Source of the DNA: Platanthera guangdongensis
Lineage: Eukaryota > Streptophyta > Magnoliopsida > Asparagales > Orchidaceae
Length of the DNA: 64,000 nt
Assembly (NCBI GenBank): GCA_039583875.1
Contig: CM077151.1
Coordinates: 116,702,609-116,766,608 of the forward strand
Reading direction: 5' to 3'
Position numbers and translations under genes: made by a program. Positions 20,133 through 30,540 of the stretch are shown one piece after another. The notes under the pieces are model-generated. The model saw only the letters and a program-made list of their open reading frames with translations, was not told the DNA's origin and did no database searches. Position 1 is the first letter of the stretch. The number at the start of each line of letters is the position of its first letter.

Positions 20133-20375
20133 AGGTTTCGATCCTGGGACCTGTGGGTTTCGACTACTGGTTTTGGTTGGGCTTGACTTGAATTCGTGGG
20201 CGAATTCTTTTTAAGGAGTGGTGAGCACATTGTGTGCGTCATCGTTATAACCGTAAAAAGAACCCATGAATGTCCACTTAGGAATGAAAATACTCGTGTT
20301 TGAGGAACCTGCGTGTTCCTATAATTGCTGTTTGCAATTTATTTGGTCGCTTAACGGTGTTTTGTACCACTATAG

Positions 20376-21251
20376 GTGACCCGAAGTGGCATTGGGCCGT
20401 CAGAACGCCGAGTTTCTGAGGCAAGTAGTGCACCGGAAGTTGCTCCCGCAACACCTTTGTCGGCTGAAAATATAAGATTGGTGGCTGAAGCGGTGTTGGC
20501 CGTGATCAATGCGCAGCCTGGGAGGCAAGCGCAGCAGCCCGCTCCTGTGATGGAGCAAGTACCTCTGCAAGAGGCGGAGCCGAGGAGGATGGAGCAAGTG
20601 GTTGTAGAACCAATAGTGCCAAGGAGGGCGACTGAGAGGCAGTTGAAGCATGTAATGAGCTTTAACCCTCCGTTATTCTCGGGGTTGGGAACCCCATCGC
20701 AGGCTGAAGACTGGCTCTCTAGGGTGAAGAGAGTCATGACAGCGACGGAGACGGAGGAGTGGCAGATGACCACCATCGCTACGTTCCTGCTGGACGGTGA
20801 AGCGAGGATGTGGTGGGAAGGCTTGGAGCTGCATCATCTGAGAGGTAGACAACTGATAGACGTTCCGATGGAAGAGTTCTCGGAATTGTTCTTGGCAAGA
20901 TACCTCCCTTCGACTCAGAGGATTTCAATGGAGAATGAGTTCCTGAAGTTGGTGCAGGGTGAGAGGAGCGTGGATGAATATCTCCACGAGTTTACGCGGT
21001 TGAGTCGTTATGCTAGCTCTACCATCATGGATGAGGAGCGCAAGACTAATCGTTTTTATGAAGGCTTGAGGGATGAGCTGAGATTGTTACTGTCGGGGCC
21101 AATGACGCAGGGTTTCTTAACCTTGGTCAATACTGCCCGGTCCTTGGAGAAGGACATGAAGAGTGTACAAGCGAAGAAAAGCTTGGGTGAAAAGAAATCT
21201 GAGTTCAGAGTGCCGACTACTTCAAAGTCATGGCTATCGGAGGACTTTTAA
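20376..21251 (+). CDS. gag: Gag (capsid part) of the Tekay-like element
   Basis: 291 codons in one frame; the start at 20376 (MTRSGIGPSERR) is the first in frame after the PBS. A Pro/Gln-rich N-terminus is followed by a Retrotrans_gag domain from about residue 90: FNPPLFSGLGTPSQAEDWLSRVKRV, then WWEGLEL and FSELFLARYLP, and further on LVQGERSVDEYLHEFTRLSRYA and FYEGLRDELR. Gag forms the particle shell. The frame ends at TAA 21249-21251 within GAC-TTT-TAA-G, before the zinc knuckle, which lies in the +1 frame. Either a one-T insertion or a +1 frameshift site explains this. Confidence 0.9.
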   Translation: MTRSGIGPSERRVSEASSAPEVAPATPLSAENIRLVAEAVLAVINAQPGRQAQQPAPVMEQVPLQEAEPRRMEQVVVEPIVPRRATERQLKHVMSFNPPLFSGLGTPSQAEDWLSRVKRVMTATETEEWQMTTIATFLLDGEARMWWEGLELHHLRGRQLIDVPMEEFSELFLARYLPSTQRISMENEFLKLVQGERSVDEYLHEFTRLSRYASSTIMDEERKTNRFYEGLRDELRLLLSGPMTQGFLTLVNTARSLEKDMKSVQAKKSLGEKKSEFRVPTTSKSWLSEDF

Positions 21252-21531
21252 GAAGCATAGGACTTCGGGTCCAGCTCCTTCTGGCGCTTCTGGGGCGACT
21301 ACGAGTCGGACCCCGGGTGCGTGCTTTACGTGTGGAAAGACGGGGCATTTCGCCCGTGACTGTTGGAGCGGACGTCCTAAGTCCGAAAGGAGGCCTGGAG
21401 CTACTTATGAAGAGAAGGGCAAGGCGGTGGAGTCGACCGCATCCCATTATGCTCCGGCCCAACCAAGGGTTTACAATCTTGGCCAACAGGAGGCCATTAA
21501 ACAAGCTGACGTGGTGACAGGTACGGTTTAA
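21163..21531 (+). CDS. gag: Gag nucleocapsid part (zinc knuckle), +1 frame
   Basis: This frame is meaningful from about 21250 (KKHRTSGPAPSG..) onward. It carries one CX2CX4HX4C knuckle, CFTCGKTGHFARDC, near 21320-21362, with basic flanks. The ATG at 21163 lies in the overlap with gag and is unlikely to be used. The frame runs into a stop at 21529-21531, but a GT donor at 21521 would let it splice to the pol frame. Nucleocapsid binds the genomic RNA. Confidence 0.82.
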   Translation: MYKRRKAWVKRNLSSECRLLQSHGYRRTFKKHRTSGPAPSGASGATTSRTPGACFTCGKTGHFARDCWSGRPKSERRPGATYEEKGKAVESTASHYAPAQPRVYNLGQQEAIKQADVVTGTV

Positions 21532-21596
21532 TTTATAGCAAGTCAATTCCTTTATATGCTTGTTATGCACATGTTACCTTACCACTACTTGTTTAG
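21521..21596 (+). other. Candidate 76-nt intron joining gag-NC to protease
   Basis: The donor is GTGACAG|GTACGG and the acceptor ACTTGTTTAG|GATTTG. The stretch between is AT-rich and contains the stop that ends the gag-NC frame. Removing it joins the two frames with a Gly codon (21520 plus 21597-21598) and reads on as [22 protein letters not shown], a normal Tekay-type gag-protease junction. Similar GT..AG stretches lie at the same point in elements A (31523-31599) and B (54526-54589). No transcript evidence is available here. Confidence 0.6.
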
Positions 21597-24500
21597 GATT
21601 TGTGTTGATTTGTGAAAATCCGGCACGAGCACTCTTTGATACGGGAGCTTCACACTCCTTCTTGTCCGAAGGATTTATATTACGCATCGGAGTCCCTTCT
21701 TCGATGGCGAAGGATAAGTTGGATGTGTTGTTGCCAAATGGGTGTTCGATGCGAGCGGATAGAATCTGCGAGGTTAAGACTCGTATTGGAGAGCAGGAGT
21801 TTGACCTGCGGGCGTCCTTACTTCCGTTGGTGGAGTTCGACGTCATATTTGGAATGGACTGGCTCTCGGAGCAGCAGGCCCATATAGATTGCGGTAGCAA
21901 GGAAGTAAAGCTGGGAGCAAGTCGTGAGACGACTTTTACGGGCTTAAAGGGGTCGAGCAAGACGTTGATGTCTGCTCTTCAGGTGGTGAAGGCGGTTCGT
22001 GCCGGAGCAGAACTGTTCTTTACACTAGTGGAGGTTGCAAAGCCGAAGCCCGCGATGGATTGTATTTCAGTGGTATCGGAATACCCTGATGTGTTCCCCG
22101 CAGATCTTCCTGGAGCCCCGCCTCAACGGGAGATAGATTTCACTATCGAGCTAGTGCCAGGTGCAAAGCCTGTGTCACGATCTCCGTATCGGCTAGCGCC
22201 TAAGGAAATGGCAGAGCTGAAAGTTCAATTGCAAGAGTTGTTGGAGCAAGGTTATGTGCGCCCGAGTTCTTCGCCTTGGAGCGCACCGGTCCTCTTTGTT
22301 AAGAAGAAGGACGGAAGCTTGAGGTTGTGTATTGATTATCGGGAGCTAAACAAGCTGACTGAGAAGAACAAGTACCCGATCCCCCGGATTGATGATCTCT
22401 TTGATCAGTTAGTCGGGTCGACGGTGTACTCGAAGTTAGATCTCAAGTCTGGGTACTATCAGCTGCGGATAAGGGAGAGTGATATCCCGAAGACAGCGTT
22501 TAGTACGAGATACGGGCATTATGAGTTTACGGTCATGCCGTTTGGGCTGACTAATGCGCCGTCAGTATTTATGGATTTGATGAACAGGACGTTCAGGGAG
22601 TACCTAGACCATTTCGTGATCGTCTTCATCGACGATATTTTGGTGTACTCGCAAAGTGAGGAGGATCACTTCAAGCATCTCCATTTGGTGTTGGAGACAC
22701 TCAGGAGAAACCAGTTGTATGCCAAGTTCTCGAAGTGCGAGTTTTGGCTATCCTCAGTGGCGTTCCTCGGGCATATAGTGAGTGGAGAGGGTATTGCTGT
22801 GGATCCGGCGAAGATTGTTGCGATACGGGAGTGGCCTGAGCTTGCTACGGTAGCAGAAGTCCGGAGCTTTTTGGGGCTTGCCGGCTATTATAGGCGCTTC
22901 GTAGAGAACTTCTCGCGGATAGCGTTACCTCTCACTACTTTGACGAGGAAGGAGCATAAGTTCGTTTGGACGCCGGAGTGCGCGCGAGCTTTTGAGGAAT
23001 TGAAGTGTCGGTTGACCACGGCGCCTGTGCTGAGTTCGCCGGTTGGAACCGAAGGCTATGAGATATATAGCGATGCTTCGGGCAGCGGTTTGGGTTGCGT
23101 GCTACTGCAGCACGGAAGCGTGATAGCTTATGGCTCGAGACAGCTAAAAGTGCACGAGAGGAATTATCCGGTCCATGACTTGGAGTTAGCGGCCGTGATT
23201 TTTGCCTTGAAGCTGTGGAGACACTATTTGTACGGTGTGAAGATTGATATTTACACCGATCACAAGAGTCTAAAGTATTTGATTGATCAGAAAGATCTGA
23301 ATATGCGGCAGCGTAGGTGGATGGAGTTCCTGGGGGACTATACTTTCAAGATCCACTACGTGCCTGGCAAAGGGAATGCGGTTGCGGACGCGTTGAGTCG
23401 CCGAGCCCCAGCTCAAGCGAATTGGCTATCAGTGCATGATGAGCGGTTGGTGCAGGAGCTGGAGGCGTTGGAGATTGTTTGTGTGGATAGACAATCTAGT
23501 GCTGAAGCAGTGCTGAATTGGACTGAAGTCCAATATGACCTGGCTGATCGGATTCGGCAGGCTTTGGATATGGATGCTCATATGAAGCAGTTCATGATAG
23601 AGGCTCTGGATGGGTCAAATTCCCAATTCGTCGTGGAGGACGGATTGCTTTGGAAAGACGGTCGTTTGTGCGTCCCAAGTGTGGGCAGTTTACGGGTGGA
23701 GTTGTTGTACGAGGCGCACCATACCAAGTACTCGATTCACCCGGGGAGCACGAAGATGTACCGTGATGTAAAGAAACTGTTTTGGTGGCCGGGCTTGAAA
23801 AAGGATGTGGTGCTATATGTAGCGAAGTGCCAAACCTGCGCCTTGGTAAAGGCGGAGTGCCAAAAGCCGGGAGGATTTCTTAAGTCCTTGCCTATTCCGG
23901 AGTGGAAATTCGACGACATCTCTATGGACTTTGTGCATGGTTTGCCAAGGTCGCAGAAGGGGAACGACGCCATTTGGGTGGTGGTCGATCGATTAACAAA
24001 GGTGTCGCATTTTATTCCGCATAGGAAGGATGATCCGGTGGAGAAGCTGGCAAAGCTTTATGTGGATAACATAGTGCGGCTTCATGGTGTGCCCCGTAGC
24101 ATCGTGAGTGACCGAGATGGGCGGTTCACGTCCAATGATTGGAGGCTGGTGCAGCAAATGCTGGGAACAAAGCTGAAGTTTAGCACAGCCTTCCATCCAC
24201 AAACGGATGGGCAGACCGAGAGGGTCAATAGAACGATGGAAGACATGCTTCGCATGTGTGTCTTGGACTTTGGAAAGCAATGGGAGGACCACCTTTATTT
24301 GGTGGAGTTCGCATACAACAACAGCTACCAAGCAAGTATTCAGATGGCGCCTTTCGAGGCCCTTTATGGTAGACGATGTCGCACGCCGTTGTCTTGGTTA
24401 GAAACGGGCGAGTCGAAGTTGTATAAGCGATCGGAAGTGGAGGATGCTACTTCGTTGGTGAGAACCATTCGGGAGAGGTTGCTTATCGCTCAGGACCGGC

Positions 24501-25045
24501 AAGCAAAGTACTATAATGCCAAGCACAGGAACGTGGAGTTCGCTGTGGGCGATTATGTATACTTGAAGATCAAGCCGTTCAAGGGTGTCTCGCGGGTGCG
24601 GCGATTGAAAAAGCTAAGCCCGAGGTACCTTGGACCGTTCGAGGTTCTGGAGCGAGTAGGAGAAGCGGCCTATCGGCTGAAGCTTTCAGTGGAGCTAAGT
24701 GGTTTACATGATGTATTCCATATTTCGGTGCTTCGGAAGGCGGTGCAAGAGCCTACGCAAGTGATCACGGTCGATCAAGTGCCGGTGGATAGTGGGCTAA
24801 CGACAAAAGTCAAGCCCGTGCGGATTGAGGACTCGGAGGTCAAGCGGCTACGCAATAAAGAGATCAGGATGGTCAAAGTCCGGTGGGACAATTGCGGTCG
24901 TGAGGAGCTCTCTTGGGAGCGAGAGCAGACGATGCTTGACGACTATCCGGAGTTGTTCCGCTCAGGTACAAATTTTGTTTTGTACATGTTTTTCCCTTTA
25001 TGTAATTTCGTGGGCGAAATCCTTTTAAGAGGGGTAGAGTTGTAA
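21560..25045 (+). CDS. pol: Pol polyprotein (protease, RT, RNase H, integrase, chromodomain)
   Basis: A single open frame of 1161 codons. Protease: [11 protein letters not shown] (Asp at residue 27). [32 protein letters not shown] and the catalytic FIDDILVYS near residue 356. RNase [14 protein letters not shown] (about 500), [18 protein letters not shown]. Integrase: HHCC zinc finger about 721-762, then MDFVHGLP (about 790), VSDRDGRF (about 850) and [12 protein letters not shown], so the DD35E triad is complete. The C-terminus has a chromodomain-like [25 protein letters not shown]. The ATG at 21560 lies in the candidate intron, so translation probably enters from gag. The stop TAA (25043-25045) lies inside the 3' LTR start TGTAA. 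Confidence 0.95.
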   Translation: MLCTCYLTTTCLGFVLICENPARALFDTGASHSFLSEGFILRIGVPSSMAKDKLDVLLPNGCSMRADRICEVKTRIGEQEFDLRASLLPLVEFDVIFGMDWLSEQQAHIDCGSKEVKLGASRETTFTGLKGSSKTLMSALQVVKAVRAGAELFFTLVEVAKPKPAMDCISVVSEYPDVFPADLPGAPPQREIDFTIELVPGAKPVSRSPYRLAPKEMAELKVQLQELLEQGYVRPSSSPWSAPVLFVKKKDGSLRLCIDYRELNKLTEKNKYPIPRIDDLFDQLVGSTVYSKLDLKSGYYQLRIRESDIPKTAFSTRYGHYEFTVMPFGLTNAPSVFMDLMNRTFREYLDHFVIVFIDDILVYSQSEEDHFKHLHLVLETLRRNQLYAKFSKCEFWLSSVAFLGHIVSGEGIAVDPAKIVAIREWPELATVAEVRSFLGLAGYYRRFVENFSRIALPLTTLTRKEHKFVWTPECARAFEELKCRLTTAPVLSSPVGTEGYEIYSDASGSGLGCVLLQHGSVIAYGSRQLKVHERNYPVHDLELAAVIFALKLWRHYLYGVKIDIYTDHKSLKYLIDQKDLNMRQRRWMEFLGDYTFKIHYVPGKGNAVADALSRRAPAQANWLSVHDERLVQELEALEIVCVDRQSSAEAVLNWTEVQYDLADRIRQALDMDAHMKQFMIEALDGSNSQFVVEDGLLWKDGRLCVPSVGSLRVELLYEAHHTKYSIHPGSTKMYRDVKKLFWWPGLKKDVVLYVAKCQTCALVKAECQKPGGFLKSLPIPEWKFDDISMDFVHGLPRSQKGNDAIWVVVDRLTKVSHFIPHRKDDPVEKLAKLYVDNIVRLHGVPRSIVSDRDGRFTSNDWRLVQQMLGTKLKFSTAFHPQTDGQTERVNRTMEDMLRMCVLDFGKQWEDHLYLVEFAYNNSYQASIQMAPFEALYGRRCRTPLSWLETGESKLYKRSEVEDATSLVRTIRERLLIAQDRQAKYYNAKHRNVEFAVGDYVYLKIKPFKGVSRVRRLKKLSPRYLGPFEVLERVGEAAYRLKLSVELSGLHDVFHISVLRKAVQEPTQVITVDQVPVDSGLTTKVKPVRIEDSEVKRLRNKEIRMVKVRWDNCGREELSWEREQTMLDDYPELFRSGTNFVLYMFFPLCNFVGEILLRGVEL

Positions 25046-27345
25046 CGCCCCGAAACTCAAAGGAGCAGAGGGGAATAATTTGGGCCAGTTTGAGTTTTGG
25101 CTGCAGGCACACGGCCTGGGACACGGGCGTGTCCCAGGGCGTGTCAAGCCTGTGTCGACACTAAGGCGTGAAGTCGACACTTTGGTCTCGACATTGTGTC
25201 GAGACTGGGCACACGGCCTGCGACACGGGCGTGTCGCAGGGCGTGTCGACCCGTGTCGACACTTAGCCGTGAAGTCGACACAGTGCTTCGACGTTGTGTC
25301 GAGACACGGCACACGGCCTGCGACACGGGCGTGTCGCAGGGCGTGTCAACCCGTGTCGACACTCGTCCCGCGAAGTCGACACTTTGGTGTCGACAGTGTG
25401 TCGAGACATGGCACACGGCCTGCGACACGGGCGTGTCGCAGGGCGTGTCGACCCGTGTCGACACTTAGCCGCGAAGTGCTGAGACCTTGTACACGGCCTG
25501 GAGCCCAGGCGTGTCAAGGTGACACGGGCAAGGACACGGGCGTGTCCTAGAACCCGTGCAGTGCTCGGGTTGAAAACGGGAGAAAATCATGGGGTACACG
25601 GCCAGCTACACGGCCGTGTCAGGTGGAACACGGGCGTGTCAGCTCGAACACGGGCGTGTTCGATACCCGTGTGAGGTTCCAGGTGATTCGATTTTGACGG
25701 CGAATGAGGCACACGGCCCTGGACACGGGCGTGTGCCAGGCCGTGTTCGGTCCAGATTGGGCATTTCAGTCCCGAATCGAAGCCGTTCATTTCTTTGACT
25801 GAAGATCCAACGGCTGGGGGTTGTTCCTGAAGGGATATACCCGGGTTTTGACTTAGAAAACCCTCACTTTTTCCACTTGTTCTCTCTCCAAACCCTTGGA
25901 GAAAGAAGAGCTAAGGCAAGAAGAAGAGGAGCTAGATCCGCCATTGGAGGAGCTTCGGAGCTCCGAATCGCAAGCCGACTCCGGATCCACGGAGGCAACG
26001 CAAGTGCGGTGATTTCCATCCGATTACTTTTCGATGGCGCCAAAGAGGACCGCAAGGGTAACGATCCTCATCTTGAGCATGAGTCGCTCTCTTTCTTTGC
26101 ATAGGAAGCCCGCTCTCGCGAGTTTGCGGAGAGTTGGAGGCGTTCCTTCGGGTAGATATGTGAAGTCCCCGTTGTTTAGAGTCCGTATGCGAGAACGGAC
26201 ATAGGCATTTTGGTTGAAGCCTACCCGGACATGTTAGTCCGGATCGGTGATGTTGCATTGCATAAGGCCGGAGAAGACTCCGTGCTATTGGGTGTTTTTC
26301 GGGTTTTCTACGCGGTAGATTGCAGCAGGGAGCCTTGGGGACTAACCCAAAGGTGCACCCGGAAAACTGGGCGGACACGAGGTCTTGCCAACTTGGTGGC
26401 CTGAGAGCCAACTTGAACATAACGGGGTTATGTGACTTGTGTTAGAATGGGACTCGGTGAAAGTTTGACCCGCGCAAATGGCTTAAATTGCCGTTGCGAT
26501 GTGAGCACGGGTTAGATGGAGCCGTACCCGCTTTATGTCGTTCGGGTTAGAGAGACCTAAAGTTACATGGCACTCGCCGTTGGCATAAATGGGGGTCTTC
26601 GGTGGTCGATGGCTTAAATTGACGTGACCAATACCATGAAGACGAATTGCTCATAGGAATGGCCGTCTAAGTGGCGGTGGTGAGTCCGGAATGTTAATGG
26701 CTTTAATTGACGTGACATCGACCGGTTCACCGAGAATGTGCCCTGAGTGCACGGGGCGTGTGGCCGTGCGAGCCAACGCCTGTGATGAAATGGCTATGGT
26801 TATAATTGCTCGCTTATGCTAATGAAATGCAGGAAAGGAGCATCGCCGCCCCGAGTTGGGGGCGGGATCGTTATAATTTGGTCAGCATTGCTGACCGTTG
26901 CCTTGTTTGCCACCGTGCGGTGGTTTGTTTGCTTGCAGGTGCAGCTGGACCAAGCGGTCAATAGCGGGCTAAAGCCCTTTTTGCGAAGCTGGCCCTCGAA
27001 GGCCCAAGTGGAAATGTTTTATGTTTTATTCATGTATGGCCGGCCTGCGAGCCGAGGTTTGTAAATCATGTAAAAGACAAGTGAAACATTTTGTAAGGCC
27101 TTAAGGCCGACTTTTGAGTATTTTGTAATAACATTCCTATTATCATGTTAGTGGACATTCATGCTTGTTGCTGGGTTCTTGTTTTGCAACTTGTATAAAC
27201 TGCTTCCGCTAGAATGCTCTGTGTAGGACGTTAAGATTGGTTGGATGGTTTCCATAAGTAACCACCCGGTCTGTCTGTGGCATATGGCGTCGGGCCCCGC
27301 CGGACCTACTGTTATATGCTATGCGACGGATAGGGGGGTGTTACA
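25041..27345 (+). repeat. 3' LTR of the young Tekay-like element
   Basis: 2305 bp, starting TGTAACGCCCCG after the PPT and ending GGTGTTACA before TSD CAACA. It is almost identical to the 5' LTR: I noticed two base substitutions and one missing G in the GGGCCCCG(G)CCGG run near the end. Confidence 0.95.
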
Positions 27346-27645
27346 CAACAAGAAATCTGGCTTTGGCGGCAAGATCTGCCACTTACAAGTCAAAAATAGG
27401 GCTTAAGAGAAGAAGAAGAGAAAACAAAAACCCTAACTCCTAGAAACAGCACTAGAACAAGCATAACTTACCTAGGAAGAAAGATCCAGACGAGAGCAAG
27501 TCAAATCTGTAGACACACGAGGAAACTGAGCTAAAATCCTCCCGAAAACGCCGGCCAAAGCTCCAGCGCCTCCGCCTCCCGCACAACCCGCCTATAGCTA
27601 GCAGCAGCTCGGGAAAAGGAGAAACGTGGAGAGAACAGACGGTCC

Positions 27646-27653
27646 TATATATA
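27646..27653 (-). promoter_or_regulatory. TATA box of gypsy A LTR
   Basis: The minus strand reads GCTATATATAGGACC. It lies about 20 bp downstream, in element orientation, of the GTGTCGACAC array, as in the other LTRs of the window. Confidence 0.7.
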
Positions 27654-27670
27654 GCAACACCCGAGTCTAA

Positions 27671-28205
27671 GGTCGACACAACAGTGTCGACATAATGTGT
27701 CGACACCAGACGCATAATGGTGTCGACACAATGTGTCGACACCAAATGGCACAGCGATGTCGACACAATGTGTCGACACCAAACAGTACGACGGTGTCGA
27801 CACAATGTTTCGACACCAGACAGCACGGCGGTGTCGACATAATTTGTCGACACCAGACAGCACGCGGTGTCGATGCAATGTGTCGACACCAGACGACACA
27901 GCGGTGTTGACACAATGCGTCGACACCAGACAACACAGTGGTGTCGACCAATGCGTCGACACCAGACAACACAGTGGTGTCGACATAATGTGTCGACACC
28001 AGACAACATAGCGGTGTCGACACAATGCGTCGACACCAGACAACACAGCGGTGTCGACACAATGTGTCGACACCAGACAGCACAGCGGTGTCGACACAAT
28101 TTATCAACACCAGACAACACAGTGGTGTCGACACAATGTGTCGACACCAGACAACACTACGGTGTCGACACAACGGTGTCGACACACCGGTGTCGACACA
28201 CCGGC
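27671..28205 (-). repeat. GTGTCGACAC array in U3 of gypsy A
   Basis: About 25 copies of GTGTCGACA(C) occur as closely spaced pairs (GTGTCGACACAATGTGTCGACACC) followed by an AGACAACACAGCG-type linker, with a period of about 45-47 bp. Many copies carry single C-to-T or G-to-A changes. The palindrome is identical to that of the SIRE LTR although the elements belong to different superfamilies. Confidence 0.92.
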
Positions 28206-28744
28206 AGAGACACAACCCACTAGCTAATAAAATAATAAGCACAAGAAACCAATCAGCTGGTTATCTAAACATATATATATATATACATGAAATGAAAACA
28301 GCTAAACACTTAGCCTAAAAACTGGGCACCAGCCCTACCAAGCTCGGCCACTCAAGGCCATGCACAACAAAAGCTACTGCTACTAGCTAACAAGCAAACA
28401 TCGAAATGACGTGAAAATAAACGATCTCGGATGTCGACAAAACTCGCACCGTAGCTAAACACCCAAGCTACGAAAACAACGACGAAGTCGAAAACAACAT
28501 CCGATGATCAAACACTCGGGCTAACACCTCCCAAGCCAAAGTACAAGCATTCCCTAAGAGGCTCAGCCGAGTCACCAAAACAGACTCCAGCTAGCTGGGG
28601 AATCATGCAAACAGGCTACAAATAGGCCACTCAAAGAACCTAAAGAGCTAAGACCACGCTCTAACAACGACAAAAGGCAAGAAACGCGTCATCGTAACGC
28701 AAAACAATGATCAAACAAAACACAGAAAAACCGGGGGCGTTACA

Positions 28745-28766
28745 GCCACTCCCCCTAAACGAAAGT
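28745..28766 (-). other. Polypurine tract of gypsy A
   Basis: The minus strand reads CGTTTAGGGGGAGTGGC immediately before the LTR start at 28744. It is followed upstream by AAACTTTCGTTT, the usual layout in Tekay-like elements. Confidence 0.8.
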
Positions 28767-28865
28767 TTCGCCTCGAAACTTTACACACAACACTCCCATC
28801 AAGAAGGAGAAAGAAATAGCCAAGAAGGGGCTATATTAGAAAATGCAAAACATACTAGGCACAAA

Positions 28866-29063
28866 TCAAGGAAAAAGATGAGGGTGAGCCTCCCTCATAG
28901 CCGACTCCAATTCCCAAGTCGTGCTTTCTACATCCTGATTTCTCCATAAAACTTTAACCATTGGAATGGACTTCTTCCGCAACACACGATCCTGAGAATC
29001 CAAAATGCAGACAGGCACCTCCACGTAAGAAAGATCCGGCTCCAACTGAGGCACATAATCCAA
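28866..29063 (-). pseudogene. pol: Chromodomain at the end of gypsy A pol
   Basis: 65 codons. The segment VPVCILDSQDRVLRKKSIPMVKVLWRNQDVESTTWELE and the tail HPHLFP match the C-terminal chromodomain of Tekay/Del integrases, which is thought to direct integration to heterochromatin. It is in frame with no stop of its own, but the link to the integrase core (29063-29193) is broken by a frame change and a stop. Confidence 0.82.
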
Positions 29064-29192
29064 AACCTGCCTGCCACTCTACACACATTTCCGCAGCAGA
29101 CTGACGTGAAAGACATCATGCACGCCAGGGAAATTTGCGGGCAAATCCAGCGTATAAGCTGATACACCAATCCGCTCAACAATCATAAACGG

Positions 29193-30029
29193 TCATGCGT
29201 ATCTCGGGTCCAACTTCCTATTCTTTCCAAACCTCTTGACTCCAATCATCAGGGAAACCTTTAAGAACACCATGTCCCCCACATCAAATTCCAAGACAGA
29301 TCTACGCCGGTTGGCGTTCTTCTCATATCTCTCCTGGGCTATCTGAAGCTTCTCCCGAATAAGCTTCGCAGCAATTTCCATATCCTCGAGCGCATCCGGC
29401 CCCAACAAAGACCTCTCGCCCACCTCAGGCCAAAATAGGGAAGTTCTGCAGCGTCTCCCATACAGAGCTTCAAAAGGAGTCATTTGCAAGCTTTCTTGGT
29501 AATTGTTATTATAAGCAAACTTCATAAGCTGCAAACGCTCATCCCACACTCCCCCGTGGTCTAGAATATAGCATCAGATCATATCTTCCACAGTTTGATT
29601 TACTCGCTCCGTCTGACCATTGGTCTGCGGATGATAAGCAGTGGAATACCTCAAATCCGTACCCAACCCCTCTTGAAGGCTCTTCCAAAAACGAGACGTG
29701 AACCTGGAGTCTCGATCTGATATGATACTTACGGGTATGTCATGCAATCTGATAACCTCATTCAGGTACAACTCCGCTATCTTTTTCATCGAATACCCAA
29801 TCTGAAAAGGTACGAAGTGCGCACACTTCTTTAGTCTATCCATTATAACCCAGACCGAATCATGTCCTCTAGGAGACCTCGGTAAGCCCGTGATGAAATC
29901 CATCGAGATGCTCTCCCACTTCCAAGTCGGAATCTCCAAGGGAGTCAGCTTGCCACCCGGCATTCCATGATCGGCTTTCACACGCTTGCAAGTGTGGCAC
30001 TCAGAAAAAAATCTTGCACTACGCGCCAT
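29193..30029 (-). pseudogene. pol: Integrase core of gypsy A, broken
   Basis: Two frames. The upstream one (30029-29574) has CHTCKRVKADHGMPGGKL (end of the zinc finger), MDFITGLPRSPRGHDSVWVIMDRL, ISDRDSRF and [14 protein letters not shown], covering the catalytic Asp, Asp and Glu. The downstream one (29549-29193) has [29 protein letters not shown] and the GKNRKLDPRY region. A stop at about 29571 separates them. The zinc finger start is missing, as the sequence jumps from RNase H to CHTCK near 30019-30029; much of the RNase H end appears deleted. Confidence 0.85.
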
Positions 30030-30513
30030 AAAGCAGATGTCTCCACAACTTTAGCGCATAAATCACGGCTGCAAATTCTAGGTCATGCGTAGGGTAGTTC
30101 TTCTCATGGGTCTTCAGTTGTCTTGACCCGTACGCAATCACCTTTCCATCTTGCATCAATACGCATCCAAGCCCAACATGCGATGCATCCACATACACAT
30201 CATACTCCGTACCCTCAGTAGGCAAAGACAAAATCGGAGCTGAACATAATCATCTCTTTAGTTCTTCAAAAGCCTCTTCACACTTATTGTCCAATACGAA
30301 GGCTACATTCTTCTGCGTCAACTTGGTCAACGGCGCATACAAGGTAGAGAATCCATTTACAAATCTTCTATAATATCCAGCCAAGACCAAGAAGCTTCTG
30401 ATCTCTTTGGGAGTAACAGGTCTCGCCCATTCCATAATTGCAGCGATCTTTTTTGGGTCCACCGATATTCCCTCCTTATAAACCACGTGGCCCAGGAAAG
30501 AAACATGAGGCAA
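30019..30513 (-). pseudogene. pol: RT thumb and RNase H of gypsy A
   Basis: The upstream frame (30513-30250) holds [49 protein letters not shown], the RT thumb. The downstream frame (30231-30019) holds RNase [48 protein letters not shown] with the first catalytic Asp and the Glu. A frameshift or stop near 30240 separates them. Confidence 0.85.
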
Positions 30514-30540
30514 CCAAAATTCACACTTGCTCAGCTTGGC

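Larger units (their letters stand above)
17811..27345 (+). mobile_element. Young Tekay-like Ty3/gypsy chromovirus, complete (9.5 kb)
   Basis: A full element: 5' LTR 17811-20116, PBS at 20120, gag, protease-RT-RNase H-integrase-chromodomain pol, PPT (AAGAGGGGTAGAGT), 3' LTR 25041-27345 and TSD CAACA on both sides. Gene order and the C-terminal chromodomain place it with the Tekay/Del chromoviruses. By eye the LTRs differ by only two substitutions (18291/25521 region and 19071/26301 region) and one indel (near 20069/27299) over 2305 bp. Pol is one open frame. It inserted into the 3' LTR of element A. Confidence 0.95.
27346..28744 (-). repeat. 3' LTR of gypsy A, U3 part (minus strand), beginning with the right copy of TSD CAACA
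   Basis: On the minus strand the LTR starts TGTAACGCCCCCGG at 28744, next to the PPT. U3 contains an array of GTGTCGACAC pairs (28205-27671) and a TATA box (minus TATATATA, 27653-27646). The first five bases, 27346-27350, are CAACA, the duplicated target of the Tekay-like insertion. The sequence continues at 17805. Repeat-encoded frames across 27452-28242 (VDTLCRHRC-type) are artefacts. Confidence 0.85.

Noticed and set aside
21187..21260. A second intron (GG|GTGAAAAG..GCATAG|GAC) to explain the gag frame change
   Set aside because: Removing it would leave the zinc-knuckle region in the wrong frame, whereas one extra T at 21246-21249 or a +1 slip explains it fully.
27452..28242. Long minus-strand frames of 150-231 codons with VDTLCRHRC repeats
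   Set aside because: They are translations of the GTGTCGACAC array; all frames give similar low-complexity peptides.
28267..28287. AT microsatellite as a promoter or origin
   Set aside because: A short (AT)n run in U3 without other signals; no reason to assign a function.
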